A stretch of DNA of 64,000 bases. Origin: Spiribacter salinus M19-40. GTDB lineage: Bacteria; Pseudomonadota; Gammaproteobacteria; Nitrococcales; Nitrococcaceae. The notes beneath the pieces are model-generated. The model was given only the letters and a program-made list of their open reading frames with translations, did not search any database and was not told the DNA's origin. The position numbers and the translations under genes were made by a program. The stretch lies in contig NC_021291.1 in the NCBI RefSeq assembly GCF_000319575.2, positions 1,513,501 to 1,577,500 of the forward strand, given 5' to 3'. This document shows, one piece after another, positions 9,443 through 25,792 of this stretch (the stretch's first letter is position 1; each line of letters begins with the position of its first letter).

Positions 9443-10633
9443 TTACTCGAGGATCTTGGCGACGACGCCGGCACCCACGGTGCGGCCGCCCTCGCGCACC
9501 GCAAAGCGCAGGCCCTCTTCCATGGCGATCGGCGCAATCAGCGTGACCGTCATCTGCACGTTATCACCCGGCATCACCATCTCCGTGCCCGAGGGCAGGT
9601 CACAGGCACCGGTAACATCGGTCGTGCGGAAGTAAAACTGCGGGCGGTAGCCATCAAAGAACGGCGTATGACGGCCGCCCTCGTCCTTGCCCAGCACATA
9701 GACCTCGCACTCGAACTTCGTGTGCGGGGTGATCGAGCCGGGCTTGCACAGCACCTGACCACGCTCGACGTCATCACGCTTGGTGCCGCGCAGCAGCGCA
9801 CCGATGTTATCCCCCGCGCGCCCCTCATCGAGCAGCTTGCGGAACATCTCCACACCCGTGACCACGGTCTTGGTCGTGTCCTTCATGCCCACGATCTCGA
9901 CCTCTTCGCCGGTCTTCACAATGCCGCGCTCCACGCGACCCGTGACCACCGTGCCGCGCCCGGAGATCGAGAACACATCCTCGATGGGCATCAAAAAGGC
10001 CCCATCCACCGCGCGCTCAGGCTCGGGGATGTAGGCGTCCATCGACTCCACCAGCTTCACAATGGCCGGGGCGCCCATGTCCGAGGTATCCCCCTCGAGC
10101 GCCTTCAGCGCCGAGCCGGTGGTGATCGGAATATCATCACCCGGGAAGTCGTAGTCGCTCAGCAGCTCGCGGACTTCCATCTCGACGAGCTCGAGCAGCT
10201 CGGCATCGTCAACCATGTCCGCTTTGTTCAGGAACACCACCATCGCCGGCACGCCCACCTGGCGCGCGAGCAGGATGTGCTCACGGGTCTGGGGCATCGG
10301 GCCGTCCGCGGCGGAGACCACCAGAATGGCGCCGTCCATCTGCGCGGCACCGGTGATCATGTTCTTTACATAGTCCGCGTGACCAGGGCAGTCCACGTGG
10401 GCGTAGTGCCGGTCCGTGGTCTCGTACTCCACGTGCGCCGTGGCAATCGTAATACCGCGCTCGCGCTCTTCCGGGGCGTTATCAATCTGCGCAAAATCCT
10501 GCGCCACACCACCGAACTGCTCGGCCAGCACCTTCGTCAGCGCCGCGGTCAACGTCGTCTTACCATGGTCAACATGACCAATGGTGCCAACGTTTACATG
10601 CGGTTTATTACGCTCAAACTTCTCCTTGGACAC
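9443..10633 (-). CDS. tufA: Elongation factor Tu (intact copy)
   Basis: EF-Tu delivers aminoacyl-tRNA to the ribosome. The 396 residues include all three domains: G domain with GHVDHGKT (P-loop), DCPGHADY (G3) and NKAD (G4), then domains II and III ending GVVAKILE. The start is GTG, as in the tufB remnant. It lies in the str cluster (rpsL-rpsG-fusA-tufA). Because the second tuf gene near 26-27.5 kb is destroyed, this is the only complete EF-Tu gene in the window and probably carries the whole cellular supply. Confidence 0.98.
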   Translation of the reverse strand: MSKEKFERNKPHVNVGTIGHVDHGKTTLTAALTKVLAEQFGGVAQDFAQIDNAPEERERGITIATAHVEYETTDRHYAHVDCPGHADYVKNMITGAAQMDGAILVVSAADGPMPQTREHILLARQVGVPAMVVFLNKADMVDDAELLELVEMEVRELLSDYDFPGDDIPITTGSALKALEGDTSDMGAPAIVKLVESMDAYIPEPERAVDGAFLMPIEDVFSISGRGTVVTGRVERGIVKTGEEVEIVGMKDTTKTVVTGVEMFRKLLDEGRAGDNIGALLRGTKRDDVERGQVLCKPGSITPHTKFECEVYVLGKDEGGRHTPFFDGYRPQFYFRTTDVTGACDLPSGTEMVMPGDNVQMTVTLIAPIAMEEGLRFAVREGGRTVGAGVVAKILE

Positions 10634-10688
10634 GGCTCACCTCTTACCCGTCAAATACCTAAAATCGTTTATCGACCGAGCCTCTGGC

Positions 10689-12782
10689 TCAGCCGGCCTT
10701 CTTGATCACTTCGTCAGCGATGCTGCTCGGTGCCTCGGCGTACCCCTCGAACTCCATCGAGTAGGCCGCGCGGCCCTGAGTCGCCGAACGGAGGTCGGTA
10801 GCATACCCGAACATCTCCTTGAGGGGGACTTCCGCGCGAATGATCTTGCCGGCCGGGCCATCTTCCATGCCCTGCACCGTGCCGCGACGGCGGTTCACGT
10901 CACCCATGACATCGCCCATGAACTCCTCGGGCGTCACCACCTCGACCTTCATCATCGGCTCCAGTAGCACGGGCGAACCCTGCATGAAGCCATCCTTGAA
11001 GGCCATCGAGCCGGCAATCTTGAACGCCATCTCGGAAGAGTCCACATCGTGGTACGAGCCATCGAACAGCTCGACCGCCAGGTCGACCACCGGGAAGCCG
11101 GCGAGCACGCCATTTTCCATCTGCTCCTGAATGCCCTTATCCACCGAAGGGATGTATTCCTTCGGCACGACACCACCGACGATCTTGTTCTGGAAGCTGT
11201 AGCCCTCGCCGCGCTCCTGCGGGCGCATCCGGATCCAGACGTGGCCATACTGACCGCGACCACCGGACTGACGGACAAACTTGCCCTCGACTTCCACTTC
11301 CTTGCGGATGGCCTCGCGGTACGCCACCTGGGGCTGACCGACGTTGGCTTCCACTTTGAACTCGCGCTTGAGGCGGTCAACGATGATCTCCAGGTGCAAC
11401 TCACCCATGCCGGAGATGATCGTCTGGCCAGATTCCTCATCGGTGCGAACCTGGAATGACGGGTCTTCCTGCGCCAGCTTCTGCAGCGCGATGCCCATCT
11501 TCTCCTGGTCGCTCTTGGTCTTTGGCTCCACGGCCACGGAGATCACCGGATCCGGGAACTCCATGCGCTCGAGGGTGACCCGATTGTCATTGGCGCAGAG
11601 CGTGTCACCCGTGGTGACATCTTTCAGACCGATGGCGGCGGCGATGTCACCGGCTCGCACCTCTTCGATCTCTTTCCGCTCTTTCGAGTGCATCTGGACG
11701 ATTCGGCCCAGACGCTCTTTCTTGCCCTTGACCGGGTTGTAGACCGTGTCCCCGGACTTCACGACGCCGGAGTAGACGCGGAAGAACGTGAGCGTGCCCA
11801 CGTAAGGGTCGGTCGCAATCTTGAAGGCCAGTGCGGCGTACGGCTCGTCATCGGACGGACCACGCTCGGCATGGCTGCCATCCTCGAGCTCACCCTCGAT
11901 GGCCGGCACTTCCACCGGCGAGGGCATGTACTCGACAACGGCGTCGAGCATGGCCTGCACGCCCTTGTTCTTGAACGCGGAACCACACAGCACCGGCACC
12001 ACTTCGTTGGCGATGGTCTGTTTACGCAGCCCCTCATTGATCTCGGCAACCGACAGCGCCTCGCCGCCGATGTACTTGTCCATCAGCGCCTCGTTGGCCT
12101 CGGCCGCGGCCTCGACCAGGGCCTCACGATAACTGGCGGCGGACTCGGCGAGTTCGGCCGGAATCTCAGCCTCTTCATAGGTCGCGCCCATGTCGGACTC
12201 GTTCCAGTAGATCGCCTTCTCACGAATGAGATCGACGACGCCGGTCAGCTGATCCTCGGCACCGATCGGCAGCTGCACCGGCACGGCGTTGCAGCCGAGA
12301 CGCTCGCGCACCATGTCGACACACCGAAAGAAGTCGGCGCCCATCTTGTCCATCTTGTTGACAAAGATCATGCGCGGCACGCCATAGCGGTTGGCCTGGC
12401 GCCACACCGTCTCGGTCTGCGGCTCAACACCCGCGTTGGCATCCAGCACACACACGGCGCCGTCGAGCACCCGCAGCGAGCGCTCCACCTCGATGGTGAA
12501 GTCGACGTGACCGGGGGTGTCGATGATGTTGATGCGCGTCTCGGGGTACTGCTGATCCATACCCCGCCAGAATGTGGTGGTCGCAGCCGAGGTGATCGTA
12601 ATGCCACGCTCCTGCTCCTGCTCCATCCAGTCCATGACCGCCGCACCCTCATGGACCTCGCCCATTTTGTGAGAGATGCCCGTGTAGAACAGGATGCGCT
12701 CGGTGACCGTGGTCTTACCGGCGTCGATGTGCGCCATGATGCCAATATTGCGATAGCGCTCGATCGGTGTCTTGCGTGCCAA
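10689..12782 (-). CDS. fusA: Elongation factor G
   Basis: EF-G drives translocation. It has 697 residues (E. coli 704). The G domain has [17 protein letters not shown] and NKMDK; domain IV has the segment [14 protein letters not shown], and the C-terminus carries [22 protein letters not shown]. It lies between rpsG and tufA in the str operon. Intact, with no odd features. Confidence 0.98.
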   Translation of the reverse strand: MARKTPIERYRNIGIMAHIDAGKTTVTERILFYTGISHKMGEVHEGAAVMDWMEQEQERGITITSAATTTFWRGMDQQYPETRINIIDTPGHVDFTIEVERSLRVLDGAVCVLDANAGVEPQTETVWRQANRYGVPRMIFVNKMDKMGADFFRCVDMVRERLGCNAVPVQLPIGAEDQLTGVVDLIREKAIYWNESDMGATYEEAEIPAELAESAASYREALVEAAAEANEALMDKYIGGEALSVAEINEGLRKQTIANEVVPVLCGSAFKNKGVQAMLDAVVEYMPSPVEVPAIEGELEDGSHAERGPSDDEPYAALAFKIATDPYVGTLTFFRVYSGVVKSGDTVYNPVKGKKERLGRIVQMHSKERKEIEEVRAGDIAAAIGLKDVTTGDTLCANDNRVTLERMEFPDPVISVAVEPKTKSDQEKMGIALQKLAQEDPSFQVRTDEESGQTIISGMGELHLEIIVDRLKREFKVEANVGQPQVAYREAIRKEVEVEGKFVRQSGGRGQYGHVWIRMRPQERGEGYSFQNKIVGGVVPKEYIPSVDKGIQEQMENGVLAGFPVVDLAVELFDGSYHDVDSSEMAFKIAGSMAFKDGFMQGSPVLLEPMMKVEVVTPEEFMGDVMGDVNRRRGTVQGMEDGPAGKIIRAEVPLKEMFGYATDLRSATQGRAAYSMEFEGYAEAPSSIADEVIKKAG

Positions 12783-12800
12783 AACGTATACCTCTGACTC

Positions 12801-13271
12801 TTACCAGCGGAAGTGCGAGAAGGCCTTGTTGGCCTCCGCCATGCGATGCGTGTCTTCGCGCTTCTTCACGGCGCTTCCGCGACCCTCGGCCGCTTCCAGG
12901 AGCTCGTTGCCGAGGCGATGGCCCATCGTGGCCTCGCTGCGCTTGCGGGCGGCGTCGATCACCCAGCGCATGCCCAGCGTGTTACGCCGCTGCGGGCGCA
13001 CCTCGACCGGTACCTGATAGGTGGCACCGCCCACGCGGCGGGATTTCACCTCGACCACCGGGCGGACATTCTCGAGGGCGGTCTCCAGGACCTCCATCGG
13101 ATCGCCACTGGATTTCTCGGCCATGCGATCCAGCGCCCCGTAGACGATTTTCTCGGCCACGGCCCGCTTGCCATCGCGCATAATCATGTTGACGAAGCGC
13201 GTCAGCATTTCGCTGTTGTACTTCGGATCCGCAAGGACCTTGCGCTTCGGAACTTCTCTTCTTCTCGGCAT
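12801..13271 (-). CDS. rpsG: 30S ribosomal protein S7
   Basis: S7 is a primary 16S rRNA binder that organises the head and, in E. coli, regulates the str operon. It has 156 residues. The start [20 protein letters not shown] and the motifs [20 protein letters not shown] and [20 protein letters not shown] are diagnostic. It is 14 bases from rpsL and 18 from fusA. Confidence 0.97.
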   Translation of the reverse strand: MPRRREVPKRKVLADPKYNSEMLTRFVNMIMRDGKRAVAEKIVYGALDRMAEKSSGDPMEVLETALENVRPVVEVKSRRVGGATYQVPVEVRPQRRNTLGMRWVIDAARKRSEATMGHRLGNELLEAAEGRGSAVKKREDTHRMAEANKAFSHFRW

Positions 13272-13285
13272 AACTGACTACCCGA

Positions 13286-13660
<375 letters not shown>

Positions 13661-13690
13661 AAGGCTCAACTCCAGTCCTTCAACGAACGA

Positions 13691-13713
13691 CAGGCCGGGA
13701 AGTGCCCGGCCTG
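13691..13713 (-). terminator. rpoC-rpsL intergenic hairpin
   Basis: A perfect 9-bp stem (CAGGCCGGG with CCCGGCCTG) closes a five-base loop in the 125-base gap after rpoC. No run of T follows, so it may be a weak or factor-dependent terminator, a processing site or an mRNA-stabilising element between the rpoBC and str transcripts. Confidence 0.5.
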
Positions 13714-13785
13714 GCGAAAGCCGTTAAGTGTATGTTCGGCCCACCGGGGTGTCAACTGAACAACCCGGCGAAAGCCGCGTCCTGT

Positions 13786-16700
13786 CTACTCTTCGGGCAG
13801 CCCGGCCTCGTCCGGCGCCGCCGCCGGGGCGCTCAGCCCGAACTGCGGTGCCATCGGAATCATCGGGGCCGGCCCTTCGCGACGCTGCCGCTGCCGGTCC
13901 TGATGGTAGGCATAGCCCGTGCCGGCCGGAATCAACCGGCCCACAATCACGTTTTCCTTCAGGCCACGAAGATCATCCCGAGCCCCGCGAGTCGCCGCAT
14001 CGGTCAGCACCCGCGTGGTCTCCTGGAAGGAGGCCGCGGAGATGAACGACTCGGTGGCCAGCGATGCCTTGGTGATGCCGAGGAGCTGACGCTCATAGCG
14101 CGCCGGCTGCTTGCCCTGGTCGATGAGCACCTCGTTTTCTTCTTCGACCCGCGCCCAGTCGGCCTGCTCGCCGCGCAGATAACGGGTGTCGCCCGACTCG
14201 CGAATCTCGACCTTGCGCAGCATCTGGCGACTGATCACCTCGATGTGCTTGTCGTTGATCTTCACGCCCTGCAGCCGATAGACGTCCTGGATTTCCTTGA
14301 CCATGTAAGCGGCCAGCTCCGTGACGCCCAGCAGACGCAGGATGTCGTGGGGGTTCGGCTCGCCATCGGCGATGACCTCGCCCTTCTCGACGTTTTCACC
14401 CTCGAACACGGTGACGTTGCGCCACTTCGGAATGAGCTCCTCATAGTGCTCGTTCTCGGCGGTGGTGATCACCAGGCGCTGCTTGCCCTTGGTGTCCTTG
14501 CCGAAGGACACCGTGCCGGAGACCTCCGCCAGAATGGCGGGCTCCTTGGGCTTGCGGGCCTCGAACAAGTCCGCCACACGCGGCAGACCACCGGTGATGT
14601 CACGGGTCTTCGACGACTCCTGCGGAATACGGGCAATGACGTCACCCACATCCACTTCGGCGTTGTCGTCCACGCTCACGATCGCACCCGCCGGCAGGAA
14701 GTAGTTCGCCGGGATGTCCGTGCTCGCCAGGTTGAGGTCGTTACCGGCCTCGTCCACCAGCTTGATGAGCGGGCGCAGGTCCTTGTAGGCGACCTTCTCA
14801 CCCGTGCTCTTGCGCACGTGCTCGCCGTTGCCGCGGGTCTTCGGATCGGTCACGACCAGACTGCTCAGGCCGGTGACCTCGTCGGTCTCGCGGTTCACCG
14901 TCACGCCCTCGACGAAGTCGTAGAACTTCAGACGCCCCTTCACCTCGGTGATGATCGGGTGGGTGTGCGGATCCCAGGTCGCCACGATCTGACCGGCCTC
15001 CACGGCCTCTTCGTCCGCCGCGGCGATGGTGGCACCGTAGGGCACCTTGTAGCGCTCACGCTCACGACCGGCCTCATCCATGACCGTGATCTCGCCGGAG
15101 CGGGAGACGGCCACGAGGTTGCCGGAGTGATGGGCGACGGTCTTCAGGTTATGCAGCCGCACCGTGCCGGCGGATTTCACCTGCACATTGCTGACCGCGG
15201 CAGCCCGCGACGCGGCACCCCCGATATGGAAGGTACGCATCGTCAGCTGCGTGCCCGGCTCGCCGATGGACTGCGCGGCGATCACGCCGACCGACTCACC
15301 CACATTCACGCGATGGCCACGGGCGAGATCCCGGCCGTAACAGGCCGAGCACACGCCGTGACGGGTCTCGCAGGTAATCGGGGAGCGCACCCAGATCTCG
15401 TCCACGCCCTCGCTCTCGATGGTCTCGACCAGGCGCTCATCCAGCAGCGTGCCCTGATCGACGAGGATCTCTCCGGTGCCGGGCTGGACGATGTCCTGGG
15501 CCACGACCCGGCCGAGCACGCGCTCGCCCAGGGCCTCGACCACGTCACCGCCTTCGATCAGCGGCGTCATGCGCAGGCCACGATGCGTCCCGCAATCCTG
15601 ATCGGTGACCACCAGGTCCTGCGAGACGTCCACGAGGCGCCGGGTCAGGTAGCCGGAGTTGGCGGTCTTGAGCGCCGTGTCCGCCAGGCCCTTACGCGCG
15701 CCGTGGGTGGAGATGAAGTACTGGAGGACGTTCAGGCCCTCGCGGAAGTTCGCGGTAATCGGCGTCTCGATGATCGAGCCATCCGGCTTGGCCATCAGCC
15801 CCCGCATGCCGGCGAGCTGCCGGATCTGCGCGGCGGAGCCACGGGCACCGGAGTCGGCCATCATAAAGATGGAATTGGTGGACTTCTGGACCACGTCGTT
15901 GCCTTCGCGGTCGGTCACCGTCTCCTTGCCGAGCTTGTCCATCATGGCGCGGGCCACTTCATCGTTGGTCCGCGACCAGATGTCCACCACCTTGTTGTAG
16001 CGCTCGCCGTTGGTGACCAGGCCCGAGGCGTACTGATCCTCGATGTCCTTCACCTCGGTCTCGGCCTCGGTGAGGATGTGCGCCTTCTCGCCCGGAATGA
16101 CCATGTCTTCCATACCGATGGACACAGCGGCCCGGGTCGACATGCGGAAGCCCAGGTACATGATCCGGTCAGCAAAGATCACCGTGGCCTTCAGGCCCAG
16201 GCGGCGATAGCACTGGTCGATGACCTCGGAGATGGCCTTTTTGGTCATGTCGCGGTCGACGAGCTCGAAGGGCAGGCCCTCGGGCACGATGTCGTAGAGC
16301 AACGCCCGGCCAACGGTGGTCTCGAACCGGCGGGTGGCCTCGCTGCGCTCGCCCTCATCATCCACCACCACTTCGTGGATGCGGACGTTGACGCGGGCCT
16401 GCAGGCTGACCGTGCGGCTTTCGTAAGCCCGGTGCACCTCTTCGATGTCGGCGAAGTTCATGCCCTCGCCGGCGCGGTTCTCGAGGGCGAGACTCATGTA
16501 GTAAAGCCCCAGCACCACGTCCTGCGAGGCGCCGATGATCGGCTCACCCGAGGCGGGCGAGAGCACGTTGTTGGTCGCCATCATCAGCGCCCGTGCCTCA
16601 AGCTGCGCTTCCAGCGACAGCGGCACATGCACCGCCATCTGGTCGCCATCAAAGTCGGCGTTAAACGCCGGGCAAACCAGCGGATGCAGCTGGATCGCCT

Positions 16701-18036
16701 TGCCCTCGATGAGCACCGGCTCAAAGGCCTGGATACCCAGTCGATGCAGCGTCGGCGCCCGGTTCAGCATGACCGGATGCTCGCGGATCACCTCTTCCAG
16801 GATGTCCCAGACCTCGGCGGTCTCGCGCTCGACCATCTTCTTGGCGGCCTTGATGGTGGTCGCCAGGCCCAGGCGCTGTAGCCGGGAGAAAATGAACGGC
16901 TTGAACAGCTCAAGCGCCATGCGCTTGGGCAGACCGCACTGATGCAGGCGCAGCGTCGGGCCAACCACGATGACCGAACGCCCGGAGTAGTCGACCCGCT
17001 TACCGAGCAGGTTCTGCCGGAAACGCCCCTGCTTGCCCTTGATCATGTCGGCAAGCGACTTCAGCGGGCGCTTGTTGGTGCCCGTGATCGCCCGGCCGCG
17101 GCGGCCGTTATCCAGCAGCGCGTCCACTGACTCCTGGAGCATGCGCTTTTCGTTGCGCACGATGATGTCGGGCGCGGAGAGATCCAGCAGCCGACGCAGG
17201 CGGTTGTTGCGGTTAATGACCCGGCGATACAGATCGTTGAGATCCGAGGTCGCAAAGCGGCCCCCGTCCAGCGGCACCAGCGGGCGCAGATCCGGCGGCA
17301 GCACCGGCAGCACGGTCATGATCATCCACTCGGGCCGGTTACCCGACTCCAGGAACGACTCGACCAGCTTCAGGCGCTTGGAGAGTCGCTTGATCTTGGT
17401 CTCGGAGTTCGTGGCGTCCATCTGCTCGCGCAGCTTCCCGGTCTCCTCCTGGAGGTCGAGGTTCTTGAGCAGGTGGAACACCGCCTCGGCGCCCATGCGG
17501 GCATCGAACTCGTCGCCGTACTGCTCCATGGCGTCCAGGTACTGGTCGTCACTGAGGAGCTGGCCCTGCTTGAGCGGGGTCATGTTCGGCTCGATGACCA
17601 CGAACGCCTCGAAGTAGAGGATGCGCTCGATGTCGCGCAGGGTCATGTCGAGCAGCAGGCCGATGCGCGAGGGCAGTGATTTCAAAAACCAGATGTGCGC
17701 AGCCGGGCTGGCCAGCTCGATGTGGCCCATCCGCTCACGGCGGACCTTGGCCAGCGTCACCTCAACGCCGCACTTCTCGCAGACCACGCCGCGGTGCTTC
17801 AGGCGCTTGTACTTGCCGCACAGGCACTCGTAGTCCTTGACCGGGCCAAAGATCTTCGCGCAGAACAGGCCGTCCCGCTCCGGCTTGAAGGTCCGGTAGT
17901 TGATCGTCTCGGGCTTTTTGACCTCGCCGAAGGACCACGAACGGATCTTCTCCGGCGATGCCAGACCGATACGGATGGCATCAAAGTCGTCGAGCTGGGC
18001 GCCCGGCTGCTTGAACAGATTCAGTAAATCTCTCAT
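13786..18036 (-). CDS. rpoC: RNA polymerase subunit beta'
   Basis: Beta' provides the catalytic magnesium site of RNA polymerase. It has 1,416 residues (E. coli 1,407). The N-terminal zinc-binding region contains [20 protein letters not shown]; the catalytic motif [12 protein letters not shown] is intact; the second cysteine cluster (CGTHRG ... [15 protein letters not shown]) is also present. It ends with an acidic tail. It follows rpoB by 14 bases. The long open frames on the opposite strand across this gene are shadows. Confidence 0.98.
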   Translation of the reverse strand: MRDLLNLFKQPGAQLDDFDAIRIGLASPEKIRSWSFGEVKKPETINYRTFKPERDGLFCAKIFGPVKDYECLCGKYKRLKHRGVVCEKCGVEVTLAKVRRERMGHIELASPAAHIWFLKSLPSRIGLLLDMTLRDIERILYFEAFVVIEPNMTPLKQGQLLSDDQYLDAMEQYGDEFDARMGAEAVFHLLKNLDLQEETGKLREQMDATNSETKIKRLSKRLKLVESFLESGNRPEWMIMTVLPVLPPDLRPLVPLDGGRFATSDLNDLYRRVINRNNRLRRLLDLSAPDIIVRNEKRMLQESVDALLDNGRRGRAITGTNKRPLKSLADMIKGKQGRFRQNLLGKRVDYSGRSVIVVGPTLRLHQCGLPKRMALELFKPFIFSRLQRLGLATTIKAAKKMVERETAEVWDILEEVIREHPVMLNRAPTLHRLGIQAFEPVLIEGKAIQLHPLVCPAFNADFDGDQMAVHVPLSLEAQLEARALMMATNNVLSPASGEPIIGASQDVVLGLYYMSLALENRAGEGMNFADIEEVHRAYESRTVSLQARVNVRIHEVVVDDEGERSEATRRFETTVGRALLYDIVPEGLPFELVDRDMTKKAISEVIDQCYRRLGLKATVIFADRIMYLGFRMSTRAAVSIGMEDMVIPGEKAHILTEAETEVKDIEDQYASGLVTNGERYNKVVDIWSRTNDEVARAMMDKLGKETVTDREGNDVVQKSTNSIFMMADSGARGSAAQIRQLAGMRGLMAKPDGSIIETPITANFREGLNVLQYFISTHGARKGLADTALKTANSGYLTRRLVDVSQDLVVTDQDCGTHRGLRMTPLIEGGDVVEALGERVLGRVVAQDIVQPGTGEILVDQGTLLDERLVETIESEGVDEIWVRSPITCETRHGVCSACYGRDLARGHRVNVGESVGVIAAQSIGEPGTQLTMRTFHIGGAASRAAAVSNVQVKSAGTVRLHNLKTVAHHSGNLVAVSRSGEITVMDEAGRERERYKVPYGATIAAADEEAVEAGQIVATWDPHTHPIITEVKGRLKFYDFVEGVTVNRETDEVTGLSSLVVTDPKTRGNGEHVRKSTGEKVAYKDLRPLIKLVDEAGNDLNLASTDIPANYFLPAGAIVSVDDNAEVDVGDVIARIPQESSKTRDITGGLPRVADLFEARKPKEPAILAEVSGTVSFGKDTKGKQRLVITTAENEHYEELIPKWRNVTVFEGENVEKGEVIADGEPNPHDILRLLGVTELAAYMVKEIQDVYRLQGVKINDKHIEVISRQMLRKVEIRESGDTRYLRGEQADWARVEEENEVLIDQGKQPARYERQLLGITKASLATESFISAASFQETTRVLTDAATRGARDDLRGLKENVIVGRLIPAGTGYAYHQDRQRQRREGPAPMIPMAPQFGLSAPAAAPDEAGLPEE

Positions 18037-18050
18037 ATATGGCTACCCGT

Positions 18051-22118
<4,068 letters not shown>

Positions 22119-22320
22119 CGAGGTTCCTCAACCGGGTTGGGTTCCGCCGTATGCAAGGCTTCGGGGGCTTGCACCATGCAAGTTCCCGCAGACTTGGACA
22201 CGCCGGCCGGCGCGGAGATTCCGCGCGATTCGACGTTGCGAGCAAAACGGCAGCGGGCCGGTGACCGTCAGGCCACCAGCCCCTACCGTCTCAGCTTGCG
22301 GCAATGCCGCCACCGAGCCC
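22119..22320 (-). promoter_or_regulatory. rplL-rpoB intergenic region
   Basis: This 202-base gap contains several small GC-rich hairpin candidates, for example GCGCGGA / TCCGCGC near 22214-22230 and GGTGGCCTGACGGTCACC near 22260-22277. In E. coli the same gap holds an attenuator and an RNase III site. I see no gene in it. A regulatory role is inferred from position. Confidence 0.4.
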
Positions 22321-22698
22321 TTACTTGAGCTCGACGGTGGCGCCTGCCTCTTCAAGCTGACCCTTCAGCTCGTCGGCCTCTTCCTTCGAGGCCCCTTCCT
22401 TCACAGCGGCCGGCACGTTCTCCACCAGCTCCTTGGCCTCCTTGAGGCCCAGGCCCGTGGCGCCACGCACCGCCTTGATCACGCCGACCTTGTTCTCGCC
22501 AAAGCCGGTCAGGGTTACATCAAATTCGGTCTGCTCCTCAGCGGCAGCCTCACCACCACCGGCCGCGGCCGGGGCAGCTGCAACGGCGGCAGCAGCGGTT
22601 ACACCGAACTTCTCTTCCATGGCCTCAATGAGGTCAACGACCTCCATCACGGTCATGCTGGAAATTGTCTCGAGAATGTCGTCCTTGGAAACGGCCAT
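22321..22698 (-). CDS. rplL: 50S ribosomal protein L7/L12
   Basis: L7/L12 forms the flexible stalk that recruits translation GTPases. It has 125 residues (E. coli 121). The N-terminal dimerisation domain ([20 protein letters not shown]) leads to an alanine/glycine hinge, then the C-terminal domain with [20 protein letters not shown] and [12 protein letters not shown]. It follows rplJ by about 70 bases. Confidence 0.97.
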   Translation of the reverse strand: MAVSKDDILETISSMTVMEVVDLIEAMEEKFGVTAAAAVAAAPAAAGGGEAAAEEQTEFDVTLTGFGENKVGVIKAVRGATGLGLKEAKELVENVPAAVKEGASKEEADELKGQLEEAGATVELK

Positions 22699-22767
22699 CG
22701 TCTTGTCTCCTGGCTGAATCGTTGAAATTAATACGCTAGCGGCAGCAACGGATGTCGCAGCGGCCTA

Positions 22768-23286
22768 CTATTTGGCGTCCTTGACGGCGGAGACGGTACG
22801 CACCAGCTTGCTCGGCACCTCGTTCAAGGTGGTGGCAAGCTTTTGTACCGGCGCCCGCATGGTCGCCATGAGACGACTGATCGCCTCATCGTAGGTCGGC
22901 AGTGTCGCGAGCCGGTCGATTTCCGAGCCGGGGTATTTCTCCCCGCCCACGGCCAGCATCTTCACTACCAGCTGCTCGTGCTCCTTGGAAAAATCCTTGA
23001 GAACACGCGCGGCCGAACCGGGATCTTCCTGCGAGAATGCGAGCAGCAGCGGACCCTGAAAATCATCGGTCATGCACTCGAACTCTGTGCCCTCTACGGC
23101 ACGCTTGGCCAAGGTGTTCTTGACCACACGCACGTAGACACCCGCTTCGCGGGCCTGCACACGCAGGTTATCCATCTCGCCGGCTGAGAGGCCCCGATAC
23201 TCCGCTGCAAGAGCGGAATGGGCCTCATTGGCCACTTCAGCGACTTCCTGCACCATCCGCTTTTTCTGTTCCAGACTTACGCCCAT
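22768..23286 (-). CDS. rplJ: 50S ribosomal protein L10
   Basis: L10 anchors the L7/L12 stalk. The ATG at 23286 (MGVSLEQKKRM) is favoured because a GGAGG ribosome binding site lies about ten bases upstream; this gives 172 residues (E. coli 165). Motifs are EYRGLSAGEMDNLRVQAREA, VRVVKNTLAKRAVEGT and the C-terminal helix that binds L7/L12. The 205-base upstream gap probably carries the L10 autoregulatory leader. Confidence 0.96.
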   Translation of the reverse strand: MGVSLEQKKRMVQEVAEVANEAHSALAAEYRGLSAGEMDNLRVQAREAGVYVRVVKNTLAKRAVEGTEFECMTDDFQGPLLLAFSQEDPGSAARVLKDFSKEHEQLVVKMLAVGGEKYPGSEIDRLATLPTYDEAISRLMATMRAPVQKLATTLNEVPSKLVRTVSAVKDAK

Positions 23287-23491
23287 ATCCCAATGCCTCC
23301 TGGAACGGCGGTTGGCCATGGCATCCAGGCCCCGTGGCCCGTCTGCCCCCTTTCAACGGTGAACCCGTGCAGGAAATCCGTCCTGTCCCGGTAACACCGT
23401 CTACCGTCGGCGGTCTTGCGACCTTTATGTGGCGAACCACACCAGACGGTCTCTGACGGCTGTCATGACGACAGCCTCAGCACCCTCGCCG
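23287..23491 (-). promoter_or_regulatory. Probable L10 leader upstream of rplJ
   Basis: In many bacteria the rplJL message starts with a structured leader that L10-L12 binds to repress translation. Here a 205-base noncoding gap separates rplA and rplJ and is rich in potential stems (CCGTCAGAGACCGTCTGG and CCGACGGTAGACGGTG among them). I assign the leader from position and stem content; the kink-turn was not resolved by eye. Confidence 0.5.
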
Positions 23492-24184
23492 CTAAGCGAG
23501 CGTGCTCAGATCGACCGGCACCCCCGGCCCCATGGTCGTCGAGACCGTGGCGCGCTTGAGGTACACCCCTTTCGAGGAAGCCGGTTTAACCTTCTGCAAG
23601 TCGCTAATCAGCGCCTGCAGGTTCTCGGCGAGGGCCTGCGGCTCGAAGTCCGCCTTGCCCACGCTGCAATGAATCAGTCCGCCCTTGTCGGCGCGATACC
23701 GCACCTGACCGGCCTTGGCGTTCTGTACCGCCTCGCCCACTTCCGCGGTCACCGTGCCCACCCGCGGGTTGGGCATCAGGCCACGCGGGCCGAGCACGCG
23801 GCCCAGCTTGCCCACCACGCCCATGGCGTCGGGGCTCGCGATGACCACGTCGTAATCGAGCTCACCGCCCTGCATCCGCTCGGCCAGGTCGTCCATGCCC
23901 ACGGTGTCGGCCCCGGCGGCCTCAGCGGCCTCGGCGTTGGCGCCCTGGGCGAACACCGCCACGCGCACGGTCTTGCCCGTGCCATGCGGCAGCACGGTCG
24001 AGCCGCGCACCATCTGATCGCCCTTCCGCGGGTCGATGCCCAGGTTCACGCTCACATCCACCGACTCGGTGAACTTGGCGGTGGCGAGTTCCTTGAGCAG
24101 GGCAAAGGCCTCAGAGGCCGGATACAAATGCTCCGGATTGACCTTCTCGGCAAATACTTTCTGGCGTTTGGTCAGCTTACCCAT
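23492..24184 (-). CDS. rplA: 50S ribosomal protein L1
   Basis: L1 forms the mobile E-site stalk and in E. coli represses its own operon. It has 230 residues (E. coli 234). Motifs are [40 protein letters not shown] and [20 protein letters not shown]. It starts three bases after the rplK stop. Complete. Confidence 0.97.
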   Translation of the reverse strand: MGKLTKRQKVFAEKVNPEHLYPASEAFALLKELATAKFTESVDVSVNLGIDPRKGDQMVRGSTVLPHGTGKTVRVAVFAQGANAEAAEAAGADTVGMDDLAERMQGGELDYDVVIASPDAMGVVGKLGRVLGPRGLMPNPRVGTVTAEVGEAVQNAKAGQVRYRADKGGLIHCSVGKADFEPQALAENLQALISDLQKVKPASSKGVYLKRATVSTTMGPGVPVDLSTLA

Positions 24185-24187
24185 GGC

Positions 24188-24619
24188 TTAAACCCCCTCC
24201 ACGTCAAGGCCCATGCTCCGGGCAGAGCCCGCGATGGTGCGAACGGCGGCATCCATATCGGCCGCATTGAGGTCAGGCCACTTGGTCTGCGCAATCTCTT
24301 CGAGCTGCGAGCGATTGACCGTGCCCACCTTGTGGGTGTTCGGCGTGCCACTGCCCGACTTCAGCCCCGCCGCTTTTTTCAGCAGCACAGCCGCCGGCGG
24401 CGTCTTGGTGACGAAGGTAAAGCTGCGATCGGAATACGCGGTGATGACGACCGGGATCGGCAGGCCGTTTTCCAACTCTTGGGTCTGGGCGTTAAACGCC
24501 TTGCAGAACTCCATGATGTTCAGGCCGTGCTGACCCAGCGCCGGGCCCACGGGTGGGCTCGGGTTAGCGGCCCCGGCCGGGACCTGCAGCTTGATATACG
24601 CGCTGACTTTTCTTGCCAT
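24188..24619 (-). CDS. rplK: 50S ribosomal protein L11
   Basis: L11 forms the base of the GTPase-associated centre and is needed for RelA activation. It has 143 residues (E. coli 142). The N-terminus has [20 protein letters not shown] and [14 protein letters not shown]; the C-terminal domain includes [20 protein letters not shown]. It starts about 75 bases after nusG. Confidence 0.97.
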   Translation of the reverse strand: MARKVSAYIKLQVPAGAANPSPPVGPALGQHGLNIMEFCKAFNAQTQELENGLPIPVVITAYSDRSFTFVTKTPPAAVLLKKAAGLKSGSGTPNTHKVGTVNRSQLEEIAQTKWPDLNAADMDAAVRTIAGSARSMGLDVEGV

Positions 24620-24694
24620 TGTCGAAACTCCTTGTGTGGGTGGTAACGCCAGGGGCTCTCACCCTGGCTCCCCGATAGCGGCTGTGTTGCCGCG

Positions 24695-25228
24695 CTAGCC
24701 TTTCTCGACCTGACTAAAGTCGAGCTCCACCGGAGTGGAGCGGCCAAAGATGAGCACGGCCACTCGCAGCCGGCTCTTCTCGTAATTGACTTCCTCGACC
24801 ACGCCGTTGAAGTCGTTGAACGGGCCGTCGGTGACGCGAACCACTTCGCCCACCTCGAACAGCACTTTCGGACGCGGCTTCTCAACGCCTTCACGCACCC
24901 GATTCAGAATTTGGTCCGCCTCGGCGTCCGAGATCGGTGTCGGCCGGCCCCGCGAGGCGCCGATAAAGCCCATGACCCGCGGCACTTCCTTGACCAGGTG
25001 CCAGGTGTCATCGGTCATGTCCATTTGCACCAGCACATAGCCGGGGAAGAACTTGCGCTCGCTCCGGCGCTGCTCGCCTTCCTTCATCTCCACCACTTCT
25101 TCGGTGGGCACCAGGATCTCGCCGAACTGGTCTTCCATGCCGGCACGCGTCACGCGCTCCTCGAGCGCCTTTTTCACCTGGTTCTCAAAACCGGAGTAAG
25201 CGTGTACGACGTACCAGCGCTTCGCCAT
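24695..25228 (-). CDS. nusG: Transcription termination/antitermination factor NusG
   Basis: NusG binds RNA polymerase and couples it to Rho or the ribosome. It has 177 residues (E. coli 181). The N-terminal domain starts [20 protein letters not shown] and contains [11 protein letters not shown]; the C-terminal KOW domain has [20 protein letters not shown]. It lies six bases after secE, the universal secE-nusG-rplK order. Confidence 0.98.
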   Translation of the reverse strand: MAKRWYVVHAYSGFENQVKKALEERVTRAGMEDQFGEILVPTEEVVEMKEGEQRRSERKFFPGYVLVQMDMTDDTWHLVKEVPRVMGFIGASRGRPTPISDAEADQILNRVREGVEKPRPKVLFEVGEVVRVTDGPFNDFNGVVEEVNYEKSRLRVAVLIFGRSTPVELDFSQVEKG

Positions 25229-25234
25229 GACTGA

Positions 25235-25612
25235 TCAGCCTCCAGGGCGTACCAGGGCGCCAACGCCCCACATGAAAAACATATCCATCAGCCACAGCAG
25301 AATGGCGACAAGGATGACCATGACCAGCACGATCAACGTAGTCTGAATCGACTCCTGCCGCGTCGGCCAGACCACGCGGCGCAGCTCCTGGCGCGCCTCC
25401 TGGGCGAACGCCCAGGCGTTGCGGCCCGGCTGACTACTCATGGCAATGGCAATCGCAAGGGCGGCCACGGCCACCATGCCGACCACACGGATGAGGTCAG
25501 ACTGGCCTTCGGCCACATAAAAGCCCACCACGCCAGCCAGGAACACGCCTGCTGCCAGGACGAGTTTGGCCTTGTCGGTGCCGGTCGCTTCTGTCTGGTC
25601 TTTTGCGCTCAT
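25235..25612 (-). CDS. secE: SecE, protein translocase subunit
   Basis: SecE clamps SecY in the Sec channel. The 125-residue protein has three predicted membrane helices, the E. coli-type long form (127 aa): LVLAAGVFLAGVVGFYVA, VVGMVAVAALAIAIAM and a C-terminal one near VLVMVILVAILLWLMDMFF. The conserved cytoplasmic motif before the last helix (AQEARQELRRVVWPTRQESI) is present. It follows tRNA-Trp. Confidence 0.97.
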   Translation of the reverse strand: MSAKDQTEATGTDKAKLVLAAGVFLAGVVGFYVAEGQSDLIRVVGMVAVAALAIAIAMSSQPGRNAWAFAQEARQELRRVVWPTRQESIQTTLIVLVMVILVAILLWLMDMFFMWGVGALVRPGG

Positions 25613-25644
25613 GAACCCGTGACGGTCTTGGTGGCCGGATAAAG

Positions 25645-25720
25645 TGGCAGGCCAGGAGGGACTCGAACCCCCAACCTACGGTTTTGGAGACCGTTGCTCT
25701 GCCAATTGAGCTACTGGCCT
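25645..25720 (-). tRNA. tRNA-Trp (CCA)
   Basis: The minus strand gives a 76-base cloverleaf with encoded CCA. The acceptor stem is AGGCCAG, the D-arm has AGCTCAATTGGCAGAGC, the anticodon arm is ACGGT-CTCCAAA-ACCGT with anticodon CCA, and the T-arm contains GGTTCGAGTCC. Its place between tufB and secE is typical for gammaproteobacteria. Confidence 0.97.
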
Positions 25721-25792
25721 AACGTCGTTTGCTGACCGACCGTCAGCAAGCGAGCCCGGCAGTCTACGCCATGCCTCGGGGCAATGGAAGCC

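Noticed and set aside
13702..16881. 1,059-codon plus-strand open frame opposite rpoC
   Set aside because: It lies wholly antisense to rpoC, has histidine/leucine/aspartate-rich non-protein-like composition, and is explained by codon bias in GC-rich DNA.
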